Shown here: positions 25,174 through 35,201 of the stretch, piece after piece | Layout: every line of letters begins with the position of its first letter | Numbering within the stretch: the stretch's first letter is position 1 | From: CAVTHW01 sp963734625 | Lineage (GTDB): Bacteria; Acidobacteriota; Terriglobia; Bryobacterales; Bryobacteraceae | Direction of reading: 5' to 3' | Assembly: GCA_963734625.1 (NCBI GenBank) | Contig: CAVTHW010000012.1 | Span: 124,001-188,000, forward strand | DNA length: 64,000 bases | The notes under the pieces: generated by a model | What the model saw: only the letters and a program-made list of their open reading frames with translations | Told to the model about the DNA's origin: nothing | The model's database searches: none | Translations under genes and position numbers: made by a program

Positions 25174-27612
25174 CCGGCGCCGGCCGCGACCAATTCCTCT
25201 TCGGCGGCTTTCAACTGGCGCACAAAAAGGCCCGTGTCGCTGAGGTACACTTCCAATTCCGCGGGGCGGGGAATCGTGCCCTGGATCAGGGCCTCGCTGA
25301 GCGGGTCTTCGATGTACTTCTGCAAAGCCCGGCGCAGCGGGCGCGCACCGTAACTCCGGTCGCCGCAGGTCTTGTCCAGAATGTACTTGGCCGCGTCCTC
25401 GGCGATGTGGATCTTGATCTGCTTACTTACCAGGTTCACGTTAATCTGCTCTACCATCAGGTAGATGATCTTCAGCAGATCGTCGTCGCTGAGCGAACTG
25501 AACAGGATCACCTCGTCGATGCGGTTCAGAAACTCGGGGTTGAAGGCGCGCTTCACCTCGCCCATCACCATGTCCTCGACCTTGCTCGGGAGGCCGTCCT
25601 TATCCGGCGCGGAGAAGCCCAGTTGCCCGCGCTTGTCCAGGTGCCGCGCCCCCAGGTTGGAGGTCATGATGATGATCGTGTTCTTGAAATCGATGGTATT
25701 GCCCAGTCCGTCGGCCAACTGGCCGTCTTCGAAAACCTGCAACATGATGTTGTAGACGTCCGGATGCGCCTTCTCCATCTCGTCCAACAGGATCACGGAG
25801 TACGGCGATCGCTTCACCCGTTCGGTAAGCTGGCCGCCCTCTTCGTAACCCACGTAGCCCGGAGGCGAGCCGATCAGCTTCGCGACCGAGTGCTTCTCCA
25901 TGAACTCCGACATATCGAAGCGGATCAGCGACTTCTCGCTGCCGAACAGGAATTCGGCCAGCGCGCGGGCGACTTCGGTCTTGCCCACGCCGGTCGGGCC
26001 CAGAAACAGGAACGACCCCGCCGGCCTCTTTGGCGATTTCAAGCCCGCGCGGGAACGGCGAATGGCCCGGGCCAGCGCGCCGATGGCCTTCTCCTGGCTG
26101 ACGATGCGCTTGTGCAGTTCCTCCTCGATGCGGATCAGCTTGGCGACTTCCTCTTCGCGGATGGCGGTCATGGGGACGCCGGTCCAGCGCGCCACCACGT
26201 CTTCAATGTCGTCCTTGGTCACGACTCCGGTGGATGTGTCGTCGAGGTTGTACTGCTCGCGCAACTTGCGCAGGCTTTCGCGCTCCCGGCGTTCTTCGTC
26301 CGAGTAGAAGCGCGCCTTCTCGAACTCGTGGTTGGCGATGGCGCCTTCCATGCGATGCACGATGAACTTGATGCGCTTCTGGATTTCCGCCACTTCTCCG
26401 GGCAACGTGGTCTGCCGCAGCTTCACGCGCGCGCCCGCTTCGTCGATCAGGTCCACGGCCTTGTCCGGCAGGAAGCGGTCCGGGATGAAGCGGCTGGAGG
26501 TGTAGACGGCGGCCTCTATCGCCTCGTCCGTGTAGGCCACCGCGTGGAACTTCTCGTAGCGCTCCTTGATGCCGTACAGAATCTTGATGGCGTCGAGCTC
26601 GGTGGGCGGCGCTACTTTCACGGCCTGGAAACGCCGTTCGAGCGAGCGGTCCTTTTCGATCGACTTGCGATATTCGCCCGGCGTCGTCGAGCCAATGCAC
26701 TGGACCTCGCCGCGCGACAGCGCCGGTTTCAAAATGTTGGCGGCGTCGAGCGAGCCCTCGGCCGAGCCCGCGCCCACCAGCGTGTGCAGCTCATCGATGA
26801 AGATGATGGCGTTCTGGTTCTCCATCAACTCCTTCATGATGGTTTTCAGCCGCTCCTCGAACTGGCCGCGGTACTTGGTGCCGGCCACGATCAGCGACAA
26901 GTCGAGCGCCAGGATGCGCTTGTCGGAGAGAAAGCTGGGGGCGTCGCCCTCGGAGATGCGCTGCGCCAGGCCTTCCACGATGGCGGTCTTGCCGACGCCC
27001 GGCTCGCCGATCAGCACCGGGTTATTCTTGGTGCGGCGGCAAAGGATCTGGACCAGGCGCTCCAACTCGCCCTCGCGTCCGATGAGCGGGTCGAGGATGC
27101 CGTCGGTGGCCGCCTGCGTGAGGTCGCGGCTGAACTCGGTGAGCAGCGAGCTTTCCTTCGGCCGGGACGGTGGTCATCTTCTCCGAACTGGAGCGCGAGA
27201 TCTCCTCGCGCACTTGCACCAGTCTCAGGCCGCGCTCGTGCAGGATTTCCGAGGCGAAGCACTTCTCCTCGCGCAGCAGTCCGAGCAGCAGGTGCTCGGT
27301 GCCGATGTGCTTATGGCTGAGGCGCTCGGCCTCTTCGGCGCCGTAGGCCAGCACGCGCTTGCACTCGTGGCTGAGGGGCAGGTCCACCGAGGTGGACACC
27401 TTCTCGCGGATGGTGGTGTGGGACTCCACCTGTTTTCGGATGGATTCGATGGCGGCGTGCGAGCGCAGAAAGCGATTAGCCAGGGCCTTGTCCTCGCGCA
27501 GCAGGCCCAGCAGCAGGTGCTCCGTTTCGATGTACGGGCTGCCGAACTGGCTGGCCTCGTAGCGGGCGAAAAAAATGACCCTGCGAGCCTTTTCCGTGTA
27601 TCTTTCAAACAT
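25134..27612 (-). CDS. clpC: ClpC-type Hsp100 AAA+ unfoldase, one frameshift
   Basis: About 825 residues. Two N-terminal Clp repeats (FGSPYIETEHLLLGLLREDK, HIGTEHLLLGLLREEKCFA) precede AAA module 1 (Walker A GEPGVGKTA), a UVR-like middle domain (EFEKARFYSDEERRERES) and AAA module 2 (GPTGVGKTEVARALAEFLFG). It feeds unfolded proteins to ClpP in the cytosol. The frame shifts once at 27161-27166, between KMTTVP and KESSLLTEFSRDL, without loss of conserved residues. For a core chaperone this suggests a sequencing indel. The C-terminal tail (AEPPVGTPLYTF) is encoded by a dispersed repeat. The start ATGTTTGA overlaps the stop of the LolD-like gene, so translation is coupled. Confidence 0.92.
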
Positions 27613-28321
27613 AGGCTTTGCCGTCCTCCAGCGAACAGGGAATCAGGGCTCCCCCCTCTAATCTCAAGGCCCGGTCGCAGCGTTGCGCGAACGAGAGATT
27701 GTGGGTCACGTAGATCGTGGTCAGACCGTGCGCGCGGTGCAACTCGTCGAGCAATTCCATAATCATGCCGCCGGTGCGGGTGTCCAGGTTGCCCGTGGGC
27801 TCGTCGGCGAACAGGAACTCGGGCTTGCCCACCAGCGCCCTGGCCAGCACCACGCGCTGCTGCTCCCCGCCGCTCAGCTCGCCGGCGCGGTGCGAAGCGC
27901 GCGCCCGCAGGCCGACCTCCTCCAGCAGGGCCATGGCCGCCGCCGCCGCTGCCGCGTGCGAGACGCCGCGGATCAGCAATGGCATCATGACGTTCTCGAT
28001 CGCGGTGAACTCGGGCAGCAGGCAGTGCATCTGCCAGACAAAACCGATCGACTGGTTGCGGAGGCGCGCCAATTCCGAATCGTCCAGCGAGGTGATCTCT
28101 CTCGAACCGATGTGAATCGTCCCCGCCGTAGGCCGGTCGAGCCCTCCCAGCAAGTGCAGCAGCGTGGACTTGCCCGCTCCGGAAACCCCGATAACGGCCA
28201 GCCGCTCGCCGCGCCTTACCTCCAGGTTGAGGCCGTCGAGCACAACCAGCTTATCGTCGCCCGAGCGGTATCTCTTGCCGAGACCGGCGGCGCGAATGGC
28301 AAGATCGTCAGCCGGTTGCAT
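27605..28321 (-). CDS. LolD/MacB-type ABC transporter ATPase
   Basis: 238 residues. Walker A GVSGAGKST (about 46-54), Q-loop FVWQMHCLLPEFTAIENVMM, signature LSGGEQQRV, Walker B FLFADEPTGNLD and H-loop VTHN are all present and in the order and spacing of the LolD/MacB subgroup. This group powers lipoprotein release or FtsX-type mechanotransmission. No LolC/E-type permease is adjacent. Instead its stop codon overlaps the clpC start by 8 bases, so the two are translated together. An Ala-rich loop (AAAAAAAMALLEEVG) is a local oddity. Divergent from the gene at 28369. Confidence 0.9.
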   Translation of the reverse strand: MQPADDLAIRAAGLGKRYRSGDDKLVVLDGLNLEVRRGERLAVIGVSGAGKSTLLHLLGGLDRPTAGTIHIGSREITSLDDSELARLRNQSIGFVWQMHCLLPEFTAIENVMMPLLIRGVSHAAAAAAAMALLEEVGLRARASHRAGELSGGEQQRVVLARALVGKPEFLFADEPTGNLDTRTGGMIMELLDELHRAHGLTTIYVTHNLSFAQRCDRALRLEGGALIPCSLEDGKAYV

Positions 28322-28368
28322 GCTCCAACTCCCTCTAAATACTACGCTAGCATGGAACAGGTGCGATT

Positions 28369-29088
28369 ATGAGATACCTGCTATCAATTTTGCTTGTGAC
28401 GACGTTTGCTTTCGCCCAGGTTAAGCGTCCGGTCGACGAGGGCACCACCAGCGCCGGTCCGGTCCGGCTCACAGTCATCAACCACGCCAGCCTGGTGATC
28501 GAAGGCGGGGGGCTGGTGATCGCCGTCGATCCGGTTGGCGCCAATCGCTACGAGGGCTTGCCTCAGGCCGACCTTATCTTGATCACCCACGCCCACGGAG
28601 ATCACCTGGACCCGGCGGCCGTGGCGAAACTGAAGAAGACTACTACGCTGGTGCTGGGGCCCGAGTCGGTGGCCAAGGCCCTGGCCGGGACTACGGTGAT
28701 CCGCAACGGCGAGAGCCGCAAGGTGGGCGAGTGGACGATCGAGGCCGTGCCTGCCTACAACCTGAAGCGCGGCCCTTCGCCGGGCTCGTTCTACCACCCG
28801 AAGGGCGACGGGAACGGCTACGTTCTCGATCTGGCAGGCAACCGCTGCTACGTTGCCGGGGATACGGAGGCGATCCCGGAGATGAAGGCGTTGAAGAACA
28901 TCTCCGTGGCTTTTCTGCCGATCAATCTGCCGTACACCATGACCCCGGAAGAAGCGGCGGAAGCGGCCAAGTCCTTCATGCCGGCGATCGTTTATCCATA
29001 CCACTACCGCGGCACCGATCTGGCGGCCTTCCAGAAGGCCCTGGAGGGCTCCGGGATACAGGTGCGCCTCCGGGATTGGTACTACTGA
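28369..29088 (+). CDS. Secreted metallo-beta-lactamase-fold hydrolase (UlaG-like)
   Basis: 239 residues with a signal peptide (MRYLLSILLVTTFAFA). The metal-binding motif THAHGDHLDP lies at about 75-84, further ligands in GDTEAIPEM and YPYHYRGTD. The opening LTVINHASLVIEGGGLVIAV is typical of the UlaG/UPF0173 branch, whose members hydrolyse lactones or act on other small esters and phosphodiesters. The signal peptide makes this one periplasmic, unlike the cytoplasmic relative at 55118. Substrate unknown. The two proteins share fold and motif order but little else. Confidence 0.85.
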   Translation: MRYLLSILLVTTFAFAQVKRPVDEGTTSAGPVRLTVINHASLVIEGGGLVIAVDPVGANRYEGLPQADLILITHAHGDHLDPAAVAKLKKTTTLVLGPESVAKALAGTTVIRNGESRKVGEWTIEAVPAYNLKRGPSPGSFYHPKGDGNGYVLDLAGNRCYVAGDTEAIPEMKALKNISVAFLPINLPYTMTPEEAAEAAKSFMPAIVYPYHYRGTDLAAFQKALEGSGIQVRLRDWYY

Positions 29089-29677
29089 TCCGGATGCCCG
29101 GCGGTTGTGTCAGGTTGACACAGCCGGGGTGCAGTATGCCCCATCTTGCCGGTCTTGTTGCGCCGTGCGAGTGTTTGAAACCAATGAGTTGCAAGAGCGG
29201 CCAGTTGGTGACACACTTGCTGAAGTCATAACGAATTGATGCTGTAGTTCTTTGAACCTGCCCTCTGCAGCAACTGGTGGAAACGGGGGGTGAGCGGCTT
29301 AACGAAACAGCGTGCTCGCGGGAGACATTGTTTTGGGATTCATCCTCTCACTCGGCGTTACGCGGGTTGCCGCAGAGGGACTTTTTTTGCGCTCAATTCA
29401 GGCTTCATATAGACTCGCCCGGGATCCACTGGTATCGGCGGCCATCGGGCATTCGTGGTCGAGGAGATAGGACGCGGGCCTCGCTAGGGATGGAACTGAC
29501 AAGCGGGTATTTCAATCACCCGTGGCGTTGACGCCGGATCCCAGCCCAACAGGGCAGACCGCATCGGGACGAGTTCTCCGAACCGTTCCGGTGCGGTTTT
29601 CTATTTTATCTGGTGCGTTAGGCTGTAGAATATTCCCATGGGCAAGCCTGTTCAAGAACTGAGAAGGAGAGGAAGAT
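29089..29677. other. Intergenic region before the sugar cassette
   Basis: About 590 bases without a supported gene. A near-perfect hairpin GGTTGTGTCA ggt TGACACAGCC (29103-29125) follows the metallo-hydrolase stop by 15 bases; with no T run it may be an operator or weak terminator. AACCG..CGGTT followed by TTCTATTTTAT (29581-29609) looks like a weak terminator just before the cassette. The 29178 and 29381 regions hold only low-complexity or T-rich bits. Confidence 0.45.
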
Positions 29678-30844
29678 ATGGCAGCGAAAACTATAGGAGT
29701 TGGTCTCATTGGATGCGGCTTCATGGGCCGCACGCACTCGAACGCATACCGGCGGCTTAATAACTTTTTCCAGGTCGAGCACCGGCCGGTGCTGAAGGCC
29801 ATTTGCGACGTCGCGGTGGATAAGGCGAAGCAGTGGGTGGACATTTGGGGCTATGAGCGCGCCGAGTCGGATTGGCACAAGCTGATGGACGCCAAGGATA
29901 TCGATCTGATCGACATCTGCGTGCCGAATTTCGCGCACAAGGAGATCGCGGTGGCCGCGGCCAAAGCCGGCAAGATGATTATCTGCGAGAAGCCGCTGGC
30001 CATGAACGCGGCCGAGGGCGAGGAGATGGTGCGCGCGGTGGAAGCGGCCAAAGTTCCGAACCTGATTTCGTTCAACTACCGGCGGGTGCCCTCGATCTCG
30101 CTGGCCAAGCAGATCATCGACGAAGGACGCATCGGGCGGGCGTTCCACTACCGCGCGACGTACTTGCAGGATTGGACGATTTCGGCCGACGTGCCGCAGG
30201 GCGGCGACGCGCTGTGGCGGCTCGACGCGAAAGTCGCCGGCAGCGGCGTCACGGGCGACCTGCTGGCGCACTCGATCGACACGGCGATGTGGCTCAACGG
30301 GCCCATCGCGCGGGTGACGGCCAAGACCGAGACCTTCGTCAAGGAGCGCAAGCACGCGATTAGCGGCAAGGTGGAAGCGGTGAGCATCGACGATGCCTGC
30401 ATGTTCCTGGCGGTGTTCGCCAACGGCTCGATGGGGACGTTCGAATCCACGCGTTATGCGCGCGGCCGGAAGAACTTCAACACCTTCGAGCTGAACGGGG
30501 CCGACGGCAGCGTTTACTTCGACCTGGAGGAGCCGGAGTATCTCCAGTTCTTCGAGTACAAGCAATTGCAGTCGGGCAAGAAGATGGAATCCCATCTGAC
30601 CGGCTGGCGCAAGATCCACGTCACCAACTCCGAGCACCCCTACATGAGCCACTACTGGGTTCCGGGGACGTGCATCGGATACGAGCACACGTTCCTGAAC
30701 CAACTGGCGGACTTCGTGGCGGGCATCGAGAGCGGCGTGCCGGCGCAGCCGGACTTTCGCACCGGGCTGCAGACGCAGCGGGTGTGCGACGCGGTGCTGG
30801 AGAGCGCGCGCTCGGGCAGTTGGGTCGAGATTCCACAGGTATAA
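29678..30844 (+). CDS. Gfo/Idh/MocA-family oxidoreductase 1
   Basis: 388 residues. The Rossmann part reads IGVGLIGCGFMGRTHSNAYR (GxGxxG-like), and CVPNFAHKEIAVAAAKAGKM followed by IICEKPLAM is the conserved EKP motif whose lysine is catalytic. HSIDTAMWLNGPI carries the Dxxx(W/H)xLG-like active-site helix. The C-terminal domain is the usual beta-sheet (GTFESTRYARGRKNFNTFEL). These NAD(P)-dependent enzymes oxidise sugars or inositols, often at C3. There is no signal peptide, unlike the second member at 37755. First gene of a forward-strand cassette with a TIM-barrel isomerase 9 bases downstream. RBS GAGAGGAAG. Confidence 0.9.
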   Translation: MAAKTIGVGLIGCGFMGRTHSNAYRRLNNFFQVEHRPVLKAICDVAVDKAKQWVDIWGYERAESDWHKLMDAKDIDLIDICVPNFAHKEIAVAAAKAGKMIICEKPLAMNAAEGEEMVRAVEAAKVPNLISFNYRRVPSISLAKQIIDEGRIGRAFHYRATYLQDWTISADVPQGGDALWRLDAKVAGSGVTGDLLAHSIDTAMWLNGPIARVTAKTETFVKERKHAISGKVEAVSIDDACMFLAVFANGSMGTFESTRYARGRKNFNTFELNGADGSVYFDLEEPEYLQFFEYKQLQSGKKMESHLTGWRKIHVTNSEHPYMSHYWVPGTCIGYEHTFLNQLADFVAGIESGVPAQPDFRTGLQTQRVCDAVLESARSGSWVEIPQV

Positions 30845-30853
30845 AAGGAGACG

Positions 30854-31912
30854 ATGAGCATGAGTCACCCAGGTCCGCACAAATACCCCGCCGTGCACAA
30901 CGCGATGTGGCCGGGACTGGTCGGGAAGGGCCCCGACTCGGAACCGCCGATTGATCTGGACACGATGCTGAACCTGACCGCCGCCGCCGAAGTGGACGGC
31001 GTGCGGTTCGACGGCGTGGATCTGTTTCTGTCACTGCCGCACACCGACATCGATTCTACCGACGACGAACTGAAGGCGCTGGCCGAAAAGCTGGCGTCGA
31101 AGAAGCTGAAGGCGGGCTCGCTGGTGGCCCCGGTGTGGGGCGGGACGGGCGGCGGCTCGGCCATGGGGGACGAAGCGCAGCGTTCGGCCTTCCTGACCCA
31201 GGTGAAGAAGGCCTGCAGGATCGGGCGCAAGCTGCGCGACCTTAAGATCCGGGAGTACGGAGTGATCCGGATCGACTCGGCGACCGGCGTCGAGGAGTGG
31301 GCCAAGGATCCCGAGGAGAACACCAAGCGGATCGCGCAGACGTTCCGGGAGGCCAGCAGCATCGCCGAGGGTTTCGGCGAACGGCTGGCGGCCGAAGGCG
31401 AGATCTGCTGGGGCGGGATGCACAGTTGGCGGCGCAACGTGCAGTTGCTGGAGATGGTGGGCCGGCCTAAGACCCTGGGCTTCCAGGCGGACATGGCGCA
31501 CACCATGCTTTTCACCATGGGTTACAACGCGCCCGAAGACAGCCTGCTGCCAGAGGATTTCGATTGGTCACGGAAGGACAAGCTGGCCGAGGCGTACCGT
31601 AAGATGGCCAGCGCTCTGCGACCCTGGACCATCGATCTGCACATCGCCCAGAACGACGGAACGGTGAAGGGCTCGGGCTCGCACGACAAAACCGGCCGGC
31701 ACTGCCAGCCGCTGGACCCAAACGGAAAGCTCGACATCGTGCGTGACGCGGGCGCCTGGATGCACGACGAAAGCGGAAACCCGACTCGCGTTTTGGCGCA
31801 TATCTGCTGGGACGGCTGCATGTTCCCGAACTCGGTTCTGCTGGGCCAGCAGATCTGGAACGAGATTCTGGCCACCATGATCGCCGTCCGCAAAGCGCAC
31901 GGCTGGGACTGA
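30854..31912 (+). CDS. Xylose-isomerase-like TIM-barrel protein
   Basis: 352 residues of the AP_endonuc_2/sugar phosphate isomerase-epimerase fold: EVDGVRFDGVDLFLSLPHTD, the long helix-loop KKLKAGSLVAPVWGGTGGGS, then GERLAAEGEICWGGMHSWRR, where metal-ligand Glu and His are expected. RVLAHICWDGCMFPNSVLLG near the end is unusual for simple isomerases. No signal peptide. It is probably the isomerisation step after oxidation by the preceding Gfo/Idh enzyme, although the substrate is not visible from sequence. Cotranscribed with both neighbours (9 and 28 bases). Confidence 0.82.
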   Translation: MSMSHPGPHKYPAVHNAMWPGLVGKGPDSEPPIDLDTMLNLTAAAEVDGVRFDGVDLFLSLPHTDIDSTDDELKALAEKLASKKLKAGSLVAPVWGGTGGGSAMGDEAQRSAFLTQVKKACRIGRKLRDLKIREYGVIRIDSATGVEEWAKDPEENTKRIAQTFREASSIAEGFGERLAAEGEICWGGMHSWRRNVQLLEMVGRPKTLGFQADMAHTMLFTMGYNAPEDSLLPEDFDWSRKDKLAEAYRKMASALRPWTIDLHIAQNDGTVKGSGSHDKTGRHCQPLDPNGKLDIVRDAGAWMHDESGNPTRVLAHICWDGCMFPNSVLLGQQIWNEILATMIAVRKAHGWD

Positions 31913-31940
31913 CAGCATGACGCTCCGCAGGGAGGAAACA

Positions 31941-32666
31941 ATGAAGGCATATATTGTTGTGACGGTTATTCTGATGGTTGCCGCTGTGACCCTGGTTTCG
32001 GCGCAGCAGCCGCCCGCGGCCAAGCCTGACGATGCCGCGGGATTTGAAGCGATCTTCGACGGCAAAACCTTGAAGGGTTGGGACGGCGAGCCGGGCTTTT
32101 GGCGGGTCGAGAACGGAACCATCGTCGGTGAAACCACGGCCGAGAAAGGGATCAAGGTCAACACCTTCCTGATCTGGGCTGGCGGTACGGTGAGGGATTT
32201 CGAACTGAAGTTGGAATTCCGGCTCACGGCTTCGGCCAACAGCGGTCTCCAGTACCGCAGCACGATCGTTTCGGCCGCGTCTAATTGGGCCATGAAAGGC
32301 TACCAGGCCGACATGGACGGCGCCAACACGTTCACCGGCATGCTGTACGAAGAGCGGGGGCGCGGATTCCTGGCGCCGCGGGGCACGTTCAACCGGATGA
32401 CCGATGGGAAGATCTCGAAGCAGATCGCAACGCTCGGGACGGCCGATGGACTCAAGGCCTTCATCAAAACTGGTGCGGAATGGAACCAGATTCATGTAAT
32501 CGTGAAGGGAAACACGTTGATCCACATCATCAATGGACACGTGATGGCCGCGTTTATCGATGAGGATCCGGCCAACCGGGCCATGGAAGGAATGCTGGGT
32601 TTGCAGTTGCACGTCGGCCCGCCCATGAAGAACGAGTTCCGTAACATCCTCTACAAAAAACTATGA
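31941..32666 (+). CDS. DUF1080 (3-keto-disaccharide hydrolase-like) secreted protein 1
   Basis: About 241 residues. Signal peptide MKAYIVVTVILMVAAVTLVS with cleavage near SAQQ. The concanavalin-like DUF1080 core opens FEAIFDGKTLKGWDGEPGFW, and RVENGTIVGET and FELKLEFRLTASANSGLQYR (NSG motif) are its best-conserved blocks. Some members cleave 3-keto-glycosides. ATG 31941 is chosen over 31917 because GGAGG stands 7 bases before it and the signal peptide then starts properly. Its end overlaps the next start by 4 bases (ATGA). Confidence 0.9.
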   Translation: MKAYIVVTVILMVAAVTLVSAQQPPAAKPDDAAGFEAIFDGKTLKGWDGEPGFWRVENGTIVGETTAEKGIKVNTFLIWAGGTVRDFELKLEFRLTASANSGLQYRSTIVSAASNWAMKGYQADMDGANTFTGMLYEERGRGFLAPRGTFNRMTDGKISKQIATLGTADGLKAFIKTGAEWNQIHVIVKGNTLIHIINGHVMAAFIDEDPANRAMEGMLGLQLHVGPPMKNEFRNILYKKL

Positions 32667-33706
32667 CCTACTACCGTGGCCGAAAAGCAGTCCAACTGGA
32701 GAATGACTCGGTCCGGCTCACCGTCCTGGCCGAGGGCGGCCATATAGCGGAATTGCTGTACAAGCCGTCGGGGGTGAATCCGCTGTGGACACCCCCGTGG
32801 GCGTCCATCGAGCCCTCGACCTACGATCCGGCAAAGCACACGGAGTACGGAAAGGGGGCCGATGGCTTGCTGCTGTGCGGCATCATGGGCCACAACCTGT
32901 GTCTGGATATCTTCGGGGGGCCTTCGGAGGAGGAAGCCGCGGCCGGCATGACCGCGCACGGCGAATCTTCGGCGGCGCTTTACGATGTCTCCGTCGCGAG
33001 CGGCGTCCTCACCGCGCGAGCCACTTTCCTCGAGGCGGGACTGGGCTTTCAGCGGACCATTTCTTTTGAGTCCTCGACCCTCTTACGCATTGCCGAAGAG
33101 GTCGAGAACCTCACCGCTTGGGACCGTCCCATCGGCTGGACGCAGCACGTCACCCTGGGCGACCCCTTCGTGGAACCCGGCGTCACCGAGTTTCGGGCCT
33201 CCGCGACCAGGTCCAAAGTATTCGAAGGCGATTTCGCGGGGGGCAAGGGCTACATGGAAATCGGCGCCGAGTTCGACTGGCCCAACGTCCCGTGCATCGG
33301 CGGAGGCACGGTTGACATGCGGACCTTCGTCGATCTGCCCGTGTCGGGCGCCTACTCCACGCACCTGATGGACCCCCAGCGCCAGGACTCTTTCTTCCTC
33401 GCCTGGAATCCGAAATCGAAGGTGCTGATCGGATACGTCTGGAAGCGGTCGGATTTCCCATGGCTCGGCATATGGGAGGAGAACCGCTCGCGCACGGGCC
33501 CGCCCTGGAACGGCAAGACCATCACTCGCGGCATGGAATTCGGGGTTTCGCCGATGCCCGAGACGCGCCGCGCAATGATCGAGCGGGGCAGTCTCTTCGG
33601 AGTCCCCGGCTTCCGCTGGGTTCCGGCGAAGAAGACGGTCCGCGCCGAGTACCACGTCTTGCTTACCGCCTCCGACTCGATACCCGGCGAACCACCGGTC
33701 GTGTAG
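32663..33706 (+). CDS. Aldose-1-epimerase/mutarotase-fold protein
   Basis: 347 residues rich in beta strands. VRLTVLAEGGHIAELLYKPS (residues ~16-35) is the mutarotase-like opening; AWDRPIGWTQHVTLGDPFVE and FVDLPVSGAYSTHLMDP follow, and FFLAWNPKSKVLIGYVWKRS resembles the late strands of the galactose-mutarotase superfamily (DUF4432 or related). The HxE pair of canonical GalM is not evident. No signal peptide. Coupled to the upstream DUF1080 gene and 4 bases from the ABC ATPase, so it belongs to the same operon. It may interconvert anomers of the imported sugar. Confidence 0.7.
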   Translation: MTYYRGRKAVQLENDSVRLTVLAEGGHIAELLYKPSGVNPLWTPPWASIEPSTYDPAKHTEYGKGADGLLLCGIMGHNLCLDIFGGPSEEEAAAGMTAHGESSAALYDVSVASGVLTARATFLEAGLGFQRTISFESSTLLRIAEEVENLTAWDRPIGWTQHVTLGDPFVEPGVTEFRASATRSKVFEGDFAGGKGYMEIGAEFDWPNVPCIGGGTVDMRTFVDLPVSGAYSTHLMDPQRQDSFFLAWNPKSKVLIGYVWKRSDFPWLGIWEENRSRTGPPWNGKTITRGMEFGVSPMPETRRAMIERGSLFGVPGFRWVPAKKTVRAEYHVLLTASDSIPGEPPVV

Positions 33707-33710
33707 CGGC

Positions 33711-35192
33711 ATGGTTCTGGAAGTCAGGAATCTCTCGAAATCCTTCCCTGGCGTCGAGGCTCTGCAAGACGTTCATCTCCAAGTGAGTGCGGGACAGGTG
33801 CATGCCCTGACCGGCGAGAACGGCGCGGGCAAGTCGACCCTGATGCGAATCCTGATCGGCGTCGAGCAGGCCGATGCAGGGGAGATTCTATACAAGGAGC
33901 ACCGCGTTCACCTCAAGAACCCTCACGAAGCGCTGCGGATGGGGATCTCCATGGTTCACCAGGAGCTACTGCCGTTCCCCGATCTGACGGTGGCCGAGAA
34001 CATCTGCATGGGACGGGAACCCACCCGTTGGTTTCCGGGCTGGCTCGACAGGACCGCCATGAACCGCGAGGCAAGCCGCCTGCTGGGGCGCCTGGGCTCG
34101 AGCCTTCCTCCGGATCGCGGCATGAAGCACCTCAGCGTGGCCGAGATGCAGACGGTCGAAATCGCCAAGGCCCTTGCCAATGACGCCGAGGTGATCATCA
34201 TGGACGAGCCCACCTCAGCCATCTCCGGGCGCGAAGTAGAGGCCTTGTTCGACGTCATTCGCGAGGTGACGGCCCGAGGCGTGGCCGTGATCTACATCTC
34301 CCACAAGCTGGAGGAGATCTTCCGCATCGCGGACCTGGTCACCGTGCTGCGCGACGGCCGCCACGTCGCTACCCATGCCATCGGCGAATTGGACGAGAAC
34401 AGGCTGGTCACCTTAATGGTCGGGCGGGAACTTAGCGCCGAACCGCCGGCGGGCTCCGAAGCTCCGGGGGACGCCGCGCTGGAGGTTCGGGGGCTTAGTA
34501 GGCCCGGCGCGTTTCAGGCGGCGAGTTTCACGGTGCGGCGCGGAGAGATCCTGGGCATCGCCGGGCTGATGGGGGCGGGCCGCACGGAGTTGATCAGCGC
34601 CATCTCCGGGCTGGCGCCGGCCCAGGCGGGCGAGATCCTGATCCGCTCCCGCGGCGTTCGCATTCGATCTCCCCGGGATGCGATCGCCAATGGCATCGCG
34701 ATGGTCAGCGAAGACCGCAAGGAGTACGGGCTGGTCCACGCCATGTCCGTCAGCCACAACGTCACACTCGCCGCTTTGGGCAAGTTCTGCCGCGGCGGGT
34801 TCATCGACCGCGCCGCGGAGAATGACGCGACGGACCGGCAGATACGGGCGCTCTCCATCAAGACCCCTGGCCGCAATTGCCAGGTGCAGTATCTCAGCGG
34901 CGGCAACCAGCAGAAAGTGGTTATCGCCAAGGCGCTGTTGACGGAGCCCGAGATTCTCATTCTGGACGAACCGACGCGGGGCATTGATATCGGCGCCAAG
35001 GCCGAGGTCCATGCCATCATGCGGCGTCTGGCTCGTCAGGGCAAGGCCATCATCATGGTATCGTCCGAAATGGCAGAGATCGTGTCTTTGAGCGACCGTA
35101 TCCTGGTTATGCGGGAAGGCCGTATCGCCGCCGAGTTGAGCCCGCCTCACGCCAACCCGGAGGAAATCATGAAGCACGCCATGCTGAACTGA
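33711..35192 (+). CDS. Sugar ABC transporter ATPase, RbsA/MglA type
   Basis: 493 residues with two fused ATPase modules, as in ribose/galactoside importers. Module 1: Walker A GENGAGKST at ~35-43, signature KHLSVAEMQTVEIAKAL, Walker B VIIMDEPTSAIS. Module 2: a degenerate Walker A (IAGLMGAGRTELISAI), LSGGNQQKVVIAKALLTEPE and ILILDEPTRGIDIGAKAEV, the RbsA-type hallmark. It powers uptake together with the permease and binding protein that follow. It starts 4 bases after the mutarotase-like gene. Confidence 0.95.
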   Translation: MVLEVRNLSKSFPGVEALQDVHLQVSAGQVHALTGENGAGKSTLMRILIGVEQADAGEILYKEHRVHLKNPHEALRMGISMVHQELLPFPDLTVAENICMGREPTRWFPGWLDRTAMNREASRLLGRLGSSLPPDRGMKHLSVAEMQTVEIAKALANDAEVIIMDEPTSAISGREVEALFDVIREVTARGVAVIYISHKLEEIFRIADLVTVLRDGRHVATHAIGELDENRLVTLMVGRELSAEPPAGSEAPGDAALEVRGLSRPGAFQAASFTVRRGEILGIAGLMGAGRTELISAISGLAPAQAGEILIRSRGVRIRSPRDAIANGIAMVSEDRKEYGLVHAMSVSHNVTLAALGKFCRGGFIDRAAENDATDRQIRALSIKTPGRNCQVQYLSGGNQQKVVIAKALLTEPEILILDEPTRGIDIGAKAEVHAIMRRLARQGKAIIMVSSEMAEIVSLSDRILVMREGRIAAELSPPHANPEEIMKHAMLN

Positions 35193-35201
35193 GGAGAAGC
35201 G

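Noticed and set aside
25044..27320. Very long forward reading frame opposite clpC
   Set aside because: It is antisense to a conserved AAA+ gene, has no domain and arises from high GC at third positions.
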